This document shows positions 27,216 to 37,834 of a stretch of 64,000 nucleotides of DNA, piece after piece. The notes beneath the pieces are model-generated. The model was not told the origin of the DNA. It ran no database searches and was given only the letters and a program-made list of their open reading frames with translations. Position numbers and translations under genes: made by a program. The first letter of the stretch is position 1. The number at the start of each line of letters is the position of its first letter. The stretch is from Sporosarcina thermotolerans (GTDB lineage: Bacteria > Bacillota > Bacilli > Bacillales_A > Planococcaceae), in NCBI RefSeq assembly GCF_030067815.1, contig NZ_CP125968.1:3464001-3528000 (forward strand). The letters are read 5' to 3'.

Positions 27216-27869
27216 TTAAATAGTTGTTAACTCTAAGATTGTTTTTACGGCTTCGTTCGGACTAGTTAAAACAGGAAGTCCTATTTTTTCTGTTTGCTCT
27301 TTTGCAGATGCCTGTGTAATTTGCGCTAGAACGATGACCTCACAGCCTCTATTTTTTAATTGCTCTGCTGCAAGAGCATTCAAACGATTATGTTCTTCTA
27401 CATTCCCAGCTTTCAGTTTTGTCATTGCCTCTGTATTTATTTCTGTCTCTACCTCAATTTCCTTACCGAATTCTTTGGCTATTTTTTCCAATTGGGCTTT
27501 TGTAGCTGGACCAGATGGTGCATTCGTTGCAACAACACCTATCTTCTTATAGTCTTTAACAGCTTTTTCTAACATAGGCCCATCCACCGCTAATATCGGA
27601 ACCTTTATGAATGGCTTAACAGTATCAACAACAGGTGTTAAAACAGTACATGCTACAATAATGGCATCAACATTTGCTTCTTGTGCCGTAGTAGCCATAT
27701 TGACAAAATCTCGAAATATTTTATCATCAATACCTTTGATTTGATTGGCATAGTATTGAAGATGTTCATCAACAAAATTGAGAACGGTTACATCAGGAGC
27801 CAGTTCTTTAAAAGCATCATTTAATGGTGGCACCGCATTACATGTTGCATGGATAATACCAATTTTCAA
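27216..27869 (-). CDS. Asp/Glu racemase family protein
   Basis: 217 residues, intact. Conserved Cys residues in IIVACTVLTPVV and in KNRGCEVIVLAQI, with the N-terminal HATCNAVPPLNDAF. Same architecture as the broken protein at 22981-23635 but clearly divergent (KIGIIHAT versus KKIGLVHAT). It lies between the TRAP transporter genes and the GntR gene. Possibly a racemase or isomerase that lets both stereoisomers of the imported acid enter the pathway (inference). Confidence 0.75.
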   Translation of the reverse strand: MKIGIIHATCNAVPPLNDAFKELAPDVTVLNFVDEHLQYYANQIKGIDDKIFRDFVNMATTAQEANVDAIIVACTVLTPVVDTVKPFIKVPILAVDGPMLEKAVKDYKKIGVVATNAPSGPATKAQLEKIAKEFGKEIEVETEINTEAMTKLKAGNVEEHNRLNALAAEQLKNRGCEVIVLAQITQASAKEQTEKIGLPVLTSPNEAVKTILELTTI

Positions 27870-28017
27870 TTTGTTCTCTCCTTATATAACTTAATAGAAA
27901 AGTAGATAAACTTATTTCCCAAAAAATGAAAAACATAGAATCTATACTTTTACTCCACTTGTTTTCTTTGAGAATATTCCTTCCTTATCGATATCAATCA
28001 TGTATTAAGCATGGTTA

Positions 28018-29298
28018 TCACTGAAGTGAAGGAATCCAAGTAGACATAGCAGGTACGTATGTGATTATTACAAGGTCAACAAGTAAAACAAATAAAAAGA
28101 TCAATACAGGCGGTATGATTTCCGCTAACCGTATTCTAGCAATCTGACAGGCAACGAACAGATTAACTGCTAATGGAGGGGTAATCATCCCAATAGCAAA
28201 GTTCACAGTCATAATAATACCGAAATGAACCGGGTCAACCCCAAATTGCATAGCAACTGGAACTAAAATAGGAGCCAAAATAATAATAGCCGCAAGCGCT
28301 TCCATAAACATACCAGTGATGAGTATCATGATATTCACAATAATCAGGAATACAATAGCACTCTCAGTGATGTTTAACATAAAATCAGCTATCATATGGG
28401 GCACGCGATTAATAGTCAAAATATGTCCAAAAACGGTAGAAAACGCTACAATTAATAATATAATTCCCGATGTAATAGCGGACTCAGCAAAAATATTCAT
28501 TAATTTTTTGAACGTTAACTCTTTGTGTACGACAAAACCAATAAAAATACCGTAAACAACAGCCACTACTGCTGCCTCTGTAGGTGTGAAATAACCGGAA
28601 TAAATTCCCCCAAGAATAATTAAAGGCATGATAAGAGTCCATATCGCACTCTTAAAGGTAAGCCATGCTTGTCTCAACCATTGTCCCTTGGCTATACCTT
28701 CACCTTCATCATATCCTTTTCTTTTAACCACAATAATGACAGTCGCTAGCATCGATAAAGCAACAAAGATGCCAGGGAGAATTCCAGCTAAAAACAAATC
28801 CCCAATGGACACGTTAGCTGCTAGGCCATACATAATCAGGGCAAGCGATGGTGGTAGAATAACACCAAGTTCCCCCGAGGATGCTATTACCGCAGCCGCA
28901 AATGGTTTGGGGTATCCTTTTTTGGTCATATTAGGTATAGTTATCGAACCAATTGCTGCTGTAGTAGCTGCTGATGATCCAGACATGGTAGAAAAAAACA
29001 TGGTACCTAATACAGTGGCAGCTGCGATCCCGCCCTTAAACCACCCAACAAGTACATTAGCAAAACTCATTAATCGCTTGGCTATACCTCCTCCTTGCAT
29101 AATATTTCCTGCTAAAATAAAGAATGGAACGGCCATTAGAGAAAAGCTATTTATACCTGAAAATGCTCTTTGGACAACGATTCCTAGAGGCACTCCTCCT
29201 ATTTCTAAAACAAGCAAGGATGAAAATCCAAGAGCCACAGCAATCGGGGCACTAATTAAAATTAATACACCCATAAAAATAAATAAGTATACTATCAT
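28018..29298 (-). CDS. dctM: TRAP transporter large permease DctM
   Basis: 426 residues, about 12 membrane helices. Signatures include VPFFILAGNIMQGGGIAKRL, GELGVILPPSLALIMYG and the C-terminal NFAIGMITPPLAVNLFVACQIA. With DctQ (22 bases upstream) and DctP it forms a sodium-dependent importer for organic acids. The neighbouring catabolic genes suggest a C4 sugar acid. Confidence 0.9.
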   Translation of the reverse strand: MIVYLFIFMGVLILISAPIAVALGFSSLLVLEIGGVPLGIVVQRAFSGINSFSLMAVPFFILAGNIMQGGGIAKRLMSFANVLVGWFKGGIAAATVLGTMFFSTMSGSSAATTAAIGSITIPNMTKKGYPKPFAAAVIASSGELGVILPPSLALIMYGLAANVSIGDLFLAGILPGIFVALSMLATVIIVVKRKGYDEGEGIAKGQWLRQAWLTFKSAIWTLIMPLIILGGIYSGYFTPTEAAVVAVVYGIFIGFVVHKELTFKKLMNIFAESAITSGIILLIVAFSTVFGHILTINRVPHMIADFMLNITESAIVFLIIVNIMILITGMFMEALAAIIILAPILVPVAMQFGVDPVHFGIIMTVNFAIGMITPPLAVNLFVACQIARIRLAEIIPPVLIFLFVLLVDLVIITYVPAMSTWIPSLQ

Positions 29299-29320
29299 CT
29301 TTGAAGCCTCCTACTAACGC

Positions 29321-29869
29321 TTAATTTTCTTTTATATCATCTAAATATTTTTCTTCGTCAACAGTAGACAAATAGCGAATGTCTTTTTTAGTTACATGGG
29401 CTTCAATGAATAAAGCAATTATATTCAGTATCATTACAAATGATCCGACTGGAATTGCTAAATAGGTTACCGCCATAGGAATTCTCATAACAGGAGACAT
29501 CTGCCCCATTCCTTGTATGACATATTGATAGCCTAAGATAAATAAAAACATAAAGAAGGAAGCGGTCAATAGTAAGGAAACAACTTTTATTGTTTTTCCT
29601 ATAGCCCCAGGAAGTGCATTTACAAAAGGATCCACTTGAATCATACTATCTCTACGCATGGCTAAAGCCCCTCCAAGAAAAACAGCCCATATCATAAGGT
29701 ATCTTGAGAGTTCTTCTGTCCAAGGTACAGAAATATTAAGATCAAAACTTGTAAAAACAAATCGTACTATTACCTGTAAAGCTATAAAAACAGTCATCAG
29801 TAAAAATGCTATTGCTACTAACACTTCAAAAAACTTATTTATTCTGTCTATCCACTTTAAAAAAAACAT
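29321..29869 (-). CDS. dctQ: TRAP transporter small permease DctQ
   Basis: 182 residues, four membrane helices. SVPWTEELSRYLMIWAVFLGGALAMRRDS is the diagnostic DctQ motif. Small membrane subunit that pairs with DctM. Read from AAGGAGGTAAAAAT. Confidence 0.9.
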   Translation of the reverse strand: MFFLKWIDRINKFFEVLVAIAFLLMTVFIALQVIVRFVFTSFDLNISVPWTEELSRYLMIWAVFLGGALAMRRDSMIQVDPFVNALPGAIGKTIKVVSLLLTASFFMFLFILGYQYVIQGMGQMSPVMRIPMAVTYLAIPVGSFVMILNIIALFIEAHVTKKDIRYLSTVDEEKYLDDIKEN

Positions 29870-30014
29870 ATTTTTACCTCCTTATTCAAATTTTCAAAAC
29901 CCAATTTGAATCATTGATATTTCGTCAAAAAGTTATCACTTTCATGAATCTATATAATCCGAGCTATAGACAATATAGTCTTATTTATTTAGTAGATAAC
30001 TAATGGAAACAATA

Positions 30015-30041
30015 TGGAATCCCGATACCAACCGAGATTCC
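30015..30041 (-). terminator. hairpin between dctP and dctQ
   Basis: TGGAATC and GATTCCA arms around a CG-rich centre, 38 bases after the dctP stop. No strong T run follows, so it is more likely an mRNA-stabilising or attenuating hairpin that favours excess binding protein. Confidence 0.5.
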
Positions 30042-30078
30042 ACATAATTTTACAACCTTACCATTAATTATTAGTAGG

Positions 30079-31113
30079 TTATTTTAAATTTTCCTTTTCC
30101 TTTTGGAAGGTATCAAACAATTTTTGTCCATTCGGAATGCTTCCTATAATTTTCGATTGTACGCCTTTCGTTGCTTCTTTTAACGAATCTAAATCTGGCT
30201 CTACAACTTCTATACCTTTTGCTTTCATTTCTTCTAAGTATTGTGCTCTCTGTCTCTTAAATTCTTCCGGTGCAAAATCTGAAGCTTCATTAAAAGCTTC
30301 CTGAACGATAGTTTGTTGCTCGGGAGTTAATCCATCCCAAACATCTTTTGACATGATAGCAACAATAGCAATATAGTTCATTTGAGTTAGACTGAAGTAA
30401 TCAGATACTTCCATGAACTTATCCATTACAAATTGGTCAGCAGAAGTATCTCCTCCATCAATCACTCCTTGCTGTAAAGAAGTATACAATTCAGAGTAAG
30501 CCATTGGTGTTGGCTGGGCCTTTACTGCCTTATATGTTTCAACATAACCCGGAGCCTCAATAATACGAATCTTAAGCCCAGCTAAATCTTTTGCTGTATG
30601 AATAGGTTTATTTGCAAAGACGTTTCTATCTACAGTTTCGGAATATCCTAATCCAATTAGACCTTTTTCAGGAAGCAATTCTAACAGTTGAGTTCCCGCA
30701 TCAGATCTTAATACTTGATTTGCTTCATCCAAACTGTCAAATAGAAATGGTAAATCAATAATTCCAAATTCCGGTGCAAGATTTGCAAGAGTTGATGATG
30801 ATGTAAAAACAATGTCCTGATTTCCGGATTGCGCAGCTTCTTGCATTTGTACTTCCCCACCTAGTTGTGATTGAGGGAAAATATTGATTGTCATTTTACC
30901 GTCAGATTTTTCTTCTAATGCCTCTTTAAATTTGTGTAATATTTCATCTCTAGCACTACCTGGTGATAGCGTATGACCTGCATTGAATTCGATAACTTTA
31001 TCTCCGTCAGAAGACTTTGAAGCTTTTGTGTCTCCACAACCAGCAAGAATTACTCCTAAAGTAAGTATTGAAATTAATAAAAATAGTATTTTTTTATTTA
31101 ACATGTCTTGCAC
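30079..31113 (-). CDS. dctP: TRAP transporter substrate-binding protein DctP
   Basis: 344 residues. The lipoprotein signal has lipobox ILAGC. The DctP fold shows in AGHTLSPGSARDEILHKFKEALEEKSDGK, the GLKIRIIEAPGYVETYKAVKAQP-type ligand-arginine block and VIDGGDTSADQFVMDKFMEV. Binds the acid outside the membrane and delivers it to DctQM. First gene of the transporter set. Confidence 0.9.
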   Translation of the reverse strand: MQDMLNKKILFLLISILTLGVILAGCGDTKASKSSDGDKVIEFNAGHTLSPGSARDEILHKFKEALEEKSDGKMTINIFPQSQLGGEVQMQEAAQSGNQDIVFTSSSTLANLAPEFGIIDLPFLFDSLDEANQVLRSDAGTQLLELLPEKGLIGLGYSETVDRNVFANKPIHTAKDLAGLKIRIIEAPGYVETYKAVKAQPTPMAYSELYTSLQQGVIDGGDTSADQFVMDKFMEVSDYFSLTQMNYIAIVAIMSKDVWDGLTPEQQTIVQEAFNEASDFAPEEFKRQRAQYLEEMKAKGIEVVEPDLDSLKEATKGVQSKIIGSIPNGQKLFDTFQKEKENLK

Positions 31114-31215
31114 CCCTTATTAGTAGTTTCATATAATTTTTTTAAAAAAAGTTAACTTAGCGTCTTATCGTATTACTGTCCCTTGGATCCAAGTTTATTG
31201 GATTTATTCAAGCGC

Positions 31216-32028
31216 CTATAGTTCAACCTCATCAAAGTGTACTTCAACATTCGCATCCATTTTTGGTGGTCGAAGTTGTGAGGTAAGCCCCCCGTCAACA
31301 ACTAGTACATGCCCTGTAATATAGGAAGCTTCTGGTGAAGCCAAGAAATGAACAGCTTGACCTACATCTTGTGGGGTCCCTAACCTCCCTAGTGGGATTA
31401 CATCTGCAGGAGATGTTTCTTCCCCGACAGAAGTACGGCTTTCAACTTCCATAGCTCCTGGCATCACAGCATTAACACGGATTTTTCGTGGAGCAAGGTC
31501 AAGTGCCATTGCTCGAGTAGCAGCCTCAATCGCACCCTTTGTTGCATCATAAGCTACGCGGTTTCGATGAGCTTTTGTTGCCCCTCCTGAACTCATATTA
31601 ATAATTACTCCTCCATCGCCTTGGCGAACCATGGATTTGGCAGCCTCCTGACTGCAGTAGTAAAGGCCATAGAGATGCACTTTCATAAGGTTATCCCACA
31701 TTACATAGTCCGTTTTAAGAAAGTGTCGTTCCGAATTAGGCCCGTGGGCGATGCCCGCATTGTTAACTAGTACATCAACGCCACCATGGAACTGATGAGA
31801 TTGCTCAAATAGATTTTTCACATCATCAATAGACGACACATCGGTATATACGAAGAGTGCATTTCCTCCTAAGTCGTTGATCTCTCTCGCGCATCTCTCA
31901 CCGGCATCCGAGTCTACATCAGCAATGACTACTGAGGCACCTGACTTAGCGAAAGCTAGTGAAATACCCCGTCCAAGTCCCTTTGAGCCACCTGTTACGA
32001 TAACCCGTTGCTTTTGTCTGTTACTCAA
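31216..32028 (-). CDS. SDR family oxidoreductase
   Basis: 270 residues. TGGSKGLGRG, NNAGIAHG, Ser in NMSSGGATKAHRN, YDATK and ITGHVLVVDGGL mark a classical SDR; VIADVDSD favours NAD(H). TTG start after GGAGTGTGAATTCAA. Lies 65 bases beyond the repaired metallo-hydrolase and 100 bases before dctP, so it may link the LacI-controlled block to the TRAP genes. Probably oxidises or reduces a hydroxyl of the imported acid. Confidence 0.8.
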   Translation of the reverse strand: MSNRQKQRVIVTGGSKGLGRGISLAFAKSGASVVIADVDSDAGERCAREINDLGGNALFVYTDVSSIDDVKNLFEQSHQFHGGVDVLVNNAGIAHGPNSERHFLKTDYVMWDNLMKVHLYGLYYCSQEAAKSMVRQGDGGVIINMSSGGATKAHRNRVAYDATKGAIEAATRAMALDLAPRKIRVNAVMPGAMEVESRTSVGEETSPADVIPLGRLGTPQDVGQAVHFLASPEASYITGHVLVVDGGLTSQLRPPKMDANVEVHFDEVEL

Positions 32029-32092
32029 TTGAATTCACACTCCATTTTCTTCTGTAATTAATGTGTTTGGTTAGGTTTTTATTTAAAGTCTA

Positions 32093-32874
32093 TTAATCTA
32101 CCAATTTGACGTCGGTGAGATCTTCCAGATTATCAGAAAACCAACATTGCAATTCAGCTTCTCTTTTTTGAAGATATACTGGCTTCCCATCAACAAGTTT
32201 CATAGGAATATCGTGCCCAGGTACCATGATGTTGTCTTTCTTCTTCTCCATAAATTCCATAAATAATCAATGGAATCCAGGCTATCTGATAGACTTAATG
32301 TCATATCTACATTGCGGGATAAAAGTTCTGCCCTATTTTTTGCTGCATCCCCACTGAAAATTATATCGAAATCACCATTGTCTACACTGTAAGCTAAATG
32401 CCCCGGTGTATGGCCCTTCGTTTGATGAGCAACAATTCCTGGAACAATTTCTTCTAAATGGCCAACTAACCTTTTTTGCGGAGAACGATCTAATTCCTTA
32501 ATATATAGTTCTGGCACATCTGAATGTCCGGTTGGTTCGTTTAATGCCCAATTCATATCCACTTCACCCACAACAATAGTGGCATTAGGGAACAAATTCC
32601 AGTTCACACTATGATCCCAATGAGTATGGGTCAACAAAACCATCGTTATGTCATTTGGCGTTAATCCTTTTTCATGAAGTTTTTGAAATAGAAGTTTCCT
32701 GACACCAAAACTACCAACATCAATAATGATATTTTGGTCATTCTGGGACAACAGGGCTATCGAACTCCAACCAAGTCCTCCATGGGTTGGGGACTTACCA
32801 GGAAACCCTTGGACAAATATGTCGTACTCAAACAATATTATCCCTACTTTCACTTTAGTATTAATAATTCTCAT
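32093..32874 (-). pseudogene. MBL-fold metallo-hydrolase, frameshifted near the end
   Basis: The metal motif THTHWDHSVNW (HxHxDH) and GHTPGHLAYSV, FSGDAAKNR mark a metallo-beta-lactamase-fold hydrolase. The frame breaks at 32257; one added G gives DYLWEFMEKKKDNIMVPGHDIPMKL and a stop at 32093. An in-frame ATG at 32892 is also possible; neither start has a strong ribosome site. May act as a lactonase or thioesterase on a pathway intermediate (inference). Confidence 0.65.
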
Positions 32875-32934
32875 GTAGCAACAAACTTCCATTTTCGATA
32901 CACACCAATGTTACGTAGGATCAACTCAATTTTA

Positions 32935-32950
32935 TTGAAATCGTTTTCAA
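32935..32950. promoter_or_regulatory. LacI-type operator (TTGAAATCGTTTTCAA)
   Basis: 16-bp near-palindrome upstream of the metallo-hydrolase gene. It matches the sites at 34068, 38857 and 38932, and also fits the loose cre consensus, so CcpA is an alternative binder. Confidence 0.55.
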
Positions 32951-32983
32951 TATACTCAATAGAAGATGAGCACCAAATATATT

Positions 32984-33969
32984 TTATTTCCCTTGGTGTG
33001 TAAGTACTTCACGATTTATTAGTGATGGTGGAACCTCCCCATTCAACCCCATGATCAAATTTTTCACTGCCAGCTTCGCCATTTGATATCTTGTATCCCT
33101 AGTTGCTGAGCCGACGTGAGGGAGTGTAACAACATTGTCTAAACTTAATAGGGGACTGTCTTTTGAAATTGGCTCTTTCTCATAGACATCAAGCCCTGCC
33201 GCTAAAATTTCTTTGTTTTTTAATGAAGAAATTAATGCTTGTTCATCTACTACCTCACCACGGGAGCCATTGATAAATATTGCTGATTTTTTCATTAAGT
33301 TAAATTCCGACTCTCCAATAAGTTTATAGGTTGAATCAGATAGTGGTACCAATACTATACAAAATCAGATTCTCCAAGAAGATGATTTAGTGATACATTT
33401 TTTGCGTGTAGTTTTTCATCAGCAAAAGCATTGTTTGAACGATTATTGTAAAGTATATCCATTTTAAATCCATAGTGGGCAATTTCAGCTACCGCTGTCC
33501 CGATTCTTCCCATTCCAATAATCCCCAAGGTTTTGTGATGAACATCTACTCCAAATAATTCTTCACCAATATTTTTCTCATTCCATTGTCCAGACCTTAC
33601 ATAATTATGTAGCTCAGGAATTCGTCTAGCTGTAGATAATATTAATCCAAACATAGTATCGGCAACCGTATCTGTTAATACATCAGGTGTATTTGTTGCC
33701 ATAATCCCACGTTCAGCAAGGGCATTTAAATCTAAATTGTCATACCCCGCCGAAATGTTAGTTACTATTTTTAAATTCGGTGCTTTTTTTAGTAAAGTAC
33801 GGTCTATACTTAACTTGTTACCTATTAACCCCTCTGCACTTTCTAAATCCTTATAAAACTCAGGGGTCATTTCAGAAGCAAACAAATGATACTTCACTTC
33901 AAATTGTTCTTTTAAGATTTGTAAAAGATCATCTGCTATTGCTCTATATAAAATAACCTTTTTTTTCAT
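32984..33969 (-). pseudogene. D-isomer-specific 2-hydroxyacid dehydrogenase, frameshifted
   Basis: N-terminal VTNISAGYDNLDLNAL, then the Rossmann GIIGMGRIGTAVAEIA. The frame breaks at about 33354 (GTATAG for GTAATAG) and continues with VPLSDSTYKLIGE, FINGSRGEVVDEQAL, GLDVYEKEP and LPHVGSATRDTRYQMA. Catalytic Arg (NGSRGEVVDE), Glu and His are present in the repaired sequence of about 328 residues. Typical of glyoxylate/hydroxypyruvate reductases or lactate-type dehydrogenases. Confidence 0.78.
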
Positions 33970-33993
33970 AGTTCCCTCCTAACCCCTTAGATA

Positions 33994-34083
33994 GTAAGCG
34001 TTTTCAAGTCTTGTAAAAAAAGAGAGTAAGGTTACCTACTGCATATACCCTCTAAACTAATCGCCCTTTGAAATCGATTTCAA
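33994..34083. promoter_or_regulatory. LacI-type operator pair upstream of the hydroxyacid dehydrogenase
   Basis: A perfect palindrome TTGAAATCGATTTCAA at 34068-34083 and a weaker copy at 33994-34007 (complement TTGAAAACGCTTAC) flank the presumed promoter. Confidence 0.55.
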
Positions 34084-34330
34084 TCCTGGTAAAAAAAATA
34101 AGTAACAGAGTACAGAAGTTATATTACTTCAATAATTACTTGTAAATCCAAAGGGCATTTCTTTGTGATACTGCATTTAGTAAATATTAAATGTTGAAAT
34201 TATATTACCTAAATGGAATATTTTGATACCCAGAATATACATCATATGAATTATTAAGTCAACTGATGTTTTAAATTTTTAGATTTCTATCACCAATAAA
34301 AGGTTGTTTAGCAGTCTATTATTCTTACTT
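34084..34330. other. AT-rich intergenic region
   Basis: No coding frame or clear hairpin seen. Between the aldehyde dehydrogenase stop and the operator pair; presumably promoter-distal spacer. Confidence 0.4.
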
Positions 34331-35753
34331 TTAAGATGAGAATGAAATAAATTTTATCTCCGTCATTTCTTCCGTAGAATATTTTATACCTTCTTTACCT
34401 GTACCACTATTTTTCACACCGCCATATGGCATATGATCCACTCTAAAAGTAGGTACATCATTTACATTAATACCACCGGATTCAATTTCTTTTACTGCTT
34501 TTAGTGCCGTTTGGATAGAATCTGTAAAAATACCAGCCTGTAGCCCGTATTGGGAGTTGTTTGCATCTTTAATCGCCTCATCAATATCTTTAAATTTATT
34601 AACAAACACAACTGGAGCAAATGCCTCTAATGTACATAAAGATACATGATGGGGTACATTTGTTAAAATAGTAGGCGAGAGTATAGTTTCATTGAATAAA
34701 TCGCCACCCAAAACCTTTGTTGCTCCTTCACTTTCTGCTTCTTCAATCCATTCCTGTATTCTTGTAATTTCATTTGGATGAATTAAAGCTGAAATATCTG
34801 TGCCTTCATTTAACGGATCTCCGATTTTCAATGTTTGTGCTACTTGGGTAAACTTTTCTAAGAAGGCATCGTATATATCTTCATGAACATAAATTCGTTG
34901 AACAGAGATACATACTTGTCCAGAATAAGCAAATGATCCCATAACACATTTGTTGACCGCTCTATCTAAATCTTGAACTTTATCAATAATAACGGGTGAA
35001 TTGGAACCTAATTCTAATGTAACCCGTTTTAATCCTGCTAATTTCTTAATTCTCTGTCCGACTTCTAAACTACCTGTAAAGGTTACCATCTTAACTCTTT
35101 CATCTGTTACTAGTAAATCCCCTATAACTGCCCCACTACCTGTAATGACATTAAGTACACCCTTCGGTAATCCAGCTTTTTCGAATAACTCAGCAATAAA
35201 CAAAGAGCTTAATGGTGTTTGACTAGCTGGTTTTAAAACAATTGTATTCCCTGCTGCAATGGCAGGACCAAGTTTATGTGCAGCTAAATTATAAGGAAAA
35301 TTAAATGGCGTAATTGCTGCAATAACCCCTAATGGTTCTCTAACGGTAAATCCAAATTTTTCTTCAGAACCGATAGCCGCATCCATTGGAATAGTTTCTC
35401 CATATAGTCTCTTGGCCTCTTCTGAAGCAAATCGATATGTCTGTACTGTTCTACCAATTTCTGCCCTTGCAGCTTTAATAGGCTTGGCATTTTCTAAACA
35501 CTAGTATTCTAACAGCTTCCTCAAGATTCTCTTCTAATAGAGTGGCTACTCGTAATAGGATATCAGCTCTTTCATGGGCAGGCATAGTTCTCATCACATG
35601 TACATTTTCACTCGCAGCACGAATAGCCTCTTCCACGTGAGTCTTGTCTGCTAATGGTACTTCAGCGATAACTTCTTGACTATAAGGGGAGCGCAACTCA
35701 TAATATTCACTTGTCTCCACCCAGTTGCCACCAATATATAGCTTTTTTTTCAT
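34331..35753 (-). pseudogene. NAD(P)-dependent aldehyde dehydrogenase, frameshifted
   Basis: ATG at 35753 after AGGGAGGATGAAATAG gives MKKKLYIGGNWVETSEYYEL. The frame shifts near 35503, and the repaired run VLENAKPIKAARAEIGRTVQ enters the main frame. Motifs: ITPFNFPYNLAAHKLGPAIAAGN, FTGSLEVGQRI, catalytic Glu in VTLELGSNSP and Cys in YSGQVCISVQR, C-terminal MPYGGVKNSGTGKEG. Repaired length is about 474 residues. 15 bases after the alcohol dehydrogenase gene, so an alcohol-to-acid oxidation pair. Confidence 0.8.
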
Positions 35754-35768
35754 CTATTTCATCCTCCC

Positions 35769-36975
35769 TTAGTTTAATGTTCCATCATAAGCATTTTGGT
35801 AAATCTCATGAATAGACTCCATGTTTAATTTAAACGGTGTATTGTCCAGTAAACGACTCACTTTCGATGCTTCAATTGCTAGATTCCTAAGATCATCTTC
35901 AACCACATGTAATTCTTTTAAGCTTTTTGGTAGATTTAAAGCTTCTAATAACCCGTACAGATAATCAACAACGGCATTTTGCGCTTGATGTGGCTCATCT
36001 CTAAAGTCTCCTAAATGTAAGAAGTCTGCAATTTGTACCATTTCATCGATACATGTTTTTCCTGTTACGTTAAATACATAAGGTAGCAACAATGCATTTG
36101 CTACTCCATGAGCAATGTTATACTTTCCACCAAGTGGATAAGCCAAAGCATGAACTGCACCAACCCCTGCATTAGCAAGCGATACTCCCGCTAAGAAACT
36201 AACCCAACTCATTTCCTCTCTTGCATCTAGGTCACTTCCATTAAAAACAACTTTAGAAATATTTTTGGAGAATCGTTTCATCGCAGCTTCAGCATACATT
36301 TTCGTTAAAGGAGTAGCTTTCTTAGAAACATAAGATTCAATGGCATGTGTAAAGGCATCTACTCCCGATGCAGCACTTACCATTGGCGGACAACTTACAG
36401 TTAGTACCGGGTCTATAATTGCAATATCAGGCAAATAATATGGACTTACAATCCCCCTTTTTACATCATTTTTATGGTCCCCAAATATGGCATTCATGGT
36501 AACTTCTGACCCTGTACCTGAAGTCGTAGGAACTAAAATACAGGTTACCCCTTTTGCTTCAGGAACCGCTTCTCCAGCTAAGATCTTCTCAACAATAATA
36601 GGCTCCTTATTAACTAATGCTGCAGAGGCTTTGGCGACATCTAATGCACTGCCACCACCTAGTCCAATCACAAGATCACCATGATGTTTCTGTATGAAAT
36701 CAATGGCTTCTTGAACAATTTCAAAATCTGGTTCACCAACAATATTTGTGAATTCTTCAATTGGGATATTATGAATACTTAACTCATTAATAACCTCTTC
36801 AACTACTCCAGCATTCTTTAAACCCTTATCACTTACAAAAATAATTTTGGTAGGATTTAGATTTCTAATATCTTCATGAATCGAAAAAAAAAGAATTGCG
36901 ACCAATTTTTACATTTTCAGGCATTCTAAAATCGTGAGTTTTTGCTACTGTTTTATAATTTAATGCTCCTATCAT
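35769..36975 (-). pseudogene. iron-containing alcohol dehydrogenase, frameshifted in a nine-base T run
   Basis: Start ATG at 36975 (GGAGTG site) gives MIGALNYKTVAKTHDFRMP-ENVKIGRNS. The shift is in the A9/T9 run 36884-36892, after which SIHEDIRNLNPTKIIFVSDKGL continues. GLGGGSALDVAKA, VPTTSGTGSEVTMNA, and the metal ligands Asp/His in GVDAFTHAIESY and GVGAVHALAYPLGGKYNIAHG are conserved. About 400 residues. It oxidises or reduces a small alcohol/aldehyde; substrate unknown. Confidence 0.82.
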
Positions 36976-37005
36976 TGTCATCACTCCTATTAATCTAATT
37001 TTGGA

Positions 37006-37776
37006 TTACCAAACTGTCCATCCACCATCAACCATTACTGTATGACCTGTTACCATATCAGAAGACGATGAAGATAGATAAATTACAGCTCCGAATAAAT
37101 CTTCTATTTTCCCTAATCTCCCCAGTGGAATTCTGTTTAAAACTTCTTCTAGGAACGCCTTGTCTTCAAACATCGGTTTTGTCATTGGAGTCTCTATAAA
37201 TGTCGGTGCAATCGAATTCACATTGATATTATATTTTGACCATTCGATTGCTAAACTTTTAGTAAGTTGTAATAATCCACCTTTACTGGAACTATAAGCA
37301 GCTCGTTTATAATAACCGACAAAGGCCATCTGCGAAGACATATTGATGATTTTACCCTCATTATTTGGAATCATATATTTAGCTACTGTTTTACATAGAA
37401 AGAAAACACTTTTCAGATTAATGTCTAATACTTTATCCCAGTCTTCCTCCGTTACTTCTAAAGCAGGTTTAGGAATATTAATACCAGCATTATTTACTAA
37501 TATATCGATTTTCCCGAAATGCGTATGGATTTTTTTTATTTTATCTTCCATCTCATTAATATTTAGTAAGTCCATTGGAACACTGAGTGCTTTTCTTCCA
37601 TGTTTCTCGATTTCACGAGCAACTTCATTTAAATCCTCTTCATTTCTAGCAATCAAAGCTATGTCTGCTCCAGCTTTAGCTAAAGATATGGCTACCTCTT
37701 TACCTATACCTCTACTCGAACCAGTGACAATGGCAACTTTACCATTTAATCCAAATAGTTCTGTAAGAAATTCCAT
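37006..37776 (-). CDS. SDR family oxidoreductase
   Basis: 256 residues, intact classical SDR: TGSSRGIGKEVAISL, NNAGINIP, Ser in NMSSQMAFVGYY, YSSSK, MVTGHTVMVDGGW. Similar in length and motifs to gluconate 5-dehydrogenase-like SDRs. 31 bases before the alcohol dehydrogenase start and 58 after the LacI gene; part of the LacI-controlled operon. Confidence 0.82.
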   Translation of the reverse strand: MEFLTELFGLNGKVAIVTGSSRGIGKEVAISLAKAGADIALIARNEEDLNEVAREIEKHGRKALSVPMDLLNINEMEDKIKKIHTHFGKIDILVNNAGINIPKPALEVTEEDWDKVLDINLKSVFFLCKTVAKYMIPNNEGKIINMSSQMAFVGYYKRAAYSSSKGGLLQLTKSLAIEWSKYNINVNSIAPTFIETPMTKPMFEDKAFLEEVLNRIPLGRLGKIEDLFGAVIYLSSSSSDMVTGHTVMVDGGWTVW

Positions 37777-37834
37777 TCTCCACTTTCCTTTCTTTCTTGT
37801 TTACTCATTTCACAAAAACTAATAAACCAGTTTG

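Noticed and set aside
28628-29317. 229-residue reading frame antisense to dctM
   Set aside because: Shadow of a well-conserved permease gene; no ribosome site and unnatural composition.
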